DNA from: JAFAGX01 sp035622175
GTDB lineage: Bacteria; Acidobacteriota; Terriglobia; Terriglobales; Acidobacteriaceae
Direction: 5' to 3'
Assembly (NCBI GenBank): GCA_035622175.1
Contig: DASPVV010000108.1
Location: 1 to 61,245, forward strand
DNA: 61,245 nucleotides
Below are positions 60,976 to 61,245 of the stretch, piece after piece. A model generated the notes under the pieces. That model was given only the letters and a program-made list of their open reading frames with translations, made no database searches and was not told the origin of the DNA. Both the position numbers and the translations under genes were made by a program. The first letter of the stretch is position 1. Each line of letters begins with the position of its first letter.

Positions 60976-61245
60976 TGTTCTGTTATTTCTCCTGACCGAG
61001 CTGACCAACCAAACACCCACCCGAGGGACCAATCGGCCCACAACCAGAGAGTGTAAGTAACTCATTCTAGATGGGTTGTACGGGAAAGCTCCGGTTACTG
61101 TATTAGATGCTCCCGGACAACCGAAAGTTTCTCGGATAGGCTGCGTCTGCCAGCGGGAAGCTCGTCCGACAGGGTACGGAACCTTTCGGGACATTACACC
61201 CTACGTCACCTTGAAGGAAAGGTCAAGCAAAACTTGCGCAAAACT
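60976..61245. other. Upstream region of rpoZ to the window edge
   Basis: 270 bases hold no supported gene. The minus-strand frame that continues upstream of rpoZ has no family resemblance and no good start. Promoter hexamers were not assigned with confidence. Confidence 0.4.

Overview
The window reads as a single stretch of bacterial chromosome, roughly 60% G+C by eye, most likely from an Acidobacteriota (Terriglobia/Koribacter-like) soil bacterium. This assignment is an inference. It rests on the gene mix: very long secreted proteins built from ASPM/Hydin-type and BIG2 repeats, winged-helix regulators fused to membrane segments, TMTC-like membrane proteins with TPR tails, a START-like lipoprotein-type gene, and a proton-pyrophosphatase. 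The ends hold the start of an exopolysaccharide tyrosine-kinase-like gene (left) and the housekeeping pair rpoZ-rho (right).

Layout. 1-14 kb: surface and secretion genes. These are a secreted Ig-repeat protein with a polysaccharide-deacetylase-like C-terminus, a LuxR-type regulator, a secreted beta-helix protein with a long Pro-Thr linker, and a TMTC-like TPR membrane protein. 14.3-19.2 kb: a four-gene sugar-modification cluster (TIM-barrel isomerase, Gfo/Idh oxidoreductase, SDR, ThDP enzyme). 19.4-25.3 kb: tRNA-Leu, a small membrane protein, a DUF3467 protein, a GT39-type glycosyltransferase, modBC without modA, and lhgO. 25.5-29 kb: a second LuxR paralogue, an ExeA-like ATPase and an unusual GAF-membrane-TonB protein. 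29.2-30 kb: a vapBC pair whose toxin lacks its first catalytic Asp. 30.2-33.8 kb: ugd-uxs (UDP-xylose synthesis) and a receiver/double-PilZ protein. 34-39.9 kb: a minor-pilin operon (GspH/FimT-, PilV-, PilW- and PilX-like) with a decayed pilin copy in front and a striking 18-bp tandem repeat at the start of the PilX-like gene. 40-46 kb: a His-patterned membrane-TPR protein, an IS110-type remnant, a CDP-alcohol phosphotransferase with GtrA, and a divergent wHTH/START-like pair. 46-54 kb: a pseudo-peptidase TPR protein, queG, a receiver-PEP-synthase-like fusion and gdhA. 54-61 kb: a secreted MetX-like hydrolase, a VOC protein, hppA, a small coiled-coil protein, rho and rpoZ.

Taken together, much of the accessory content concerns the cell envelope: nucleotide sugars (ugd, uxs, the ThDP cluster), polyprenyl-sugar or protein glycosylation (GT39, TMTC-like), secreted adhesin or polysaccharide-processing proteins, and type IV pili. 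The regulatory proteins share a theme: both LuxR proteins, the PilZ protein and the PEP-synthase-like protein carry receiver domains with lost or altered phosphorylation residues. No CRISPR array, intact insertion sequence or prophage was seen.
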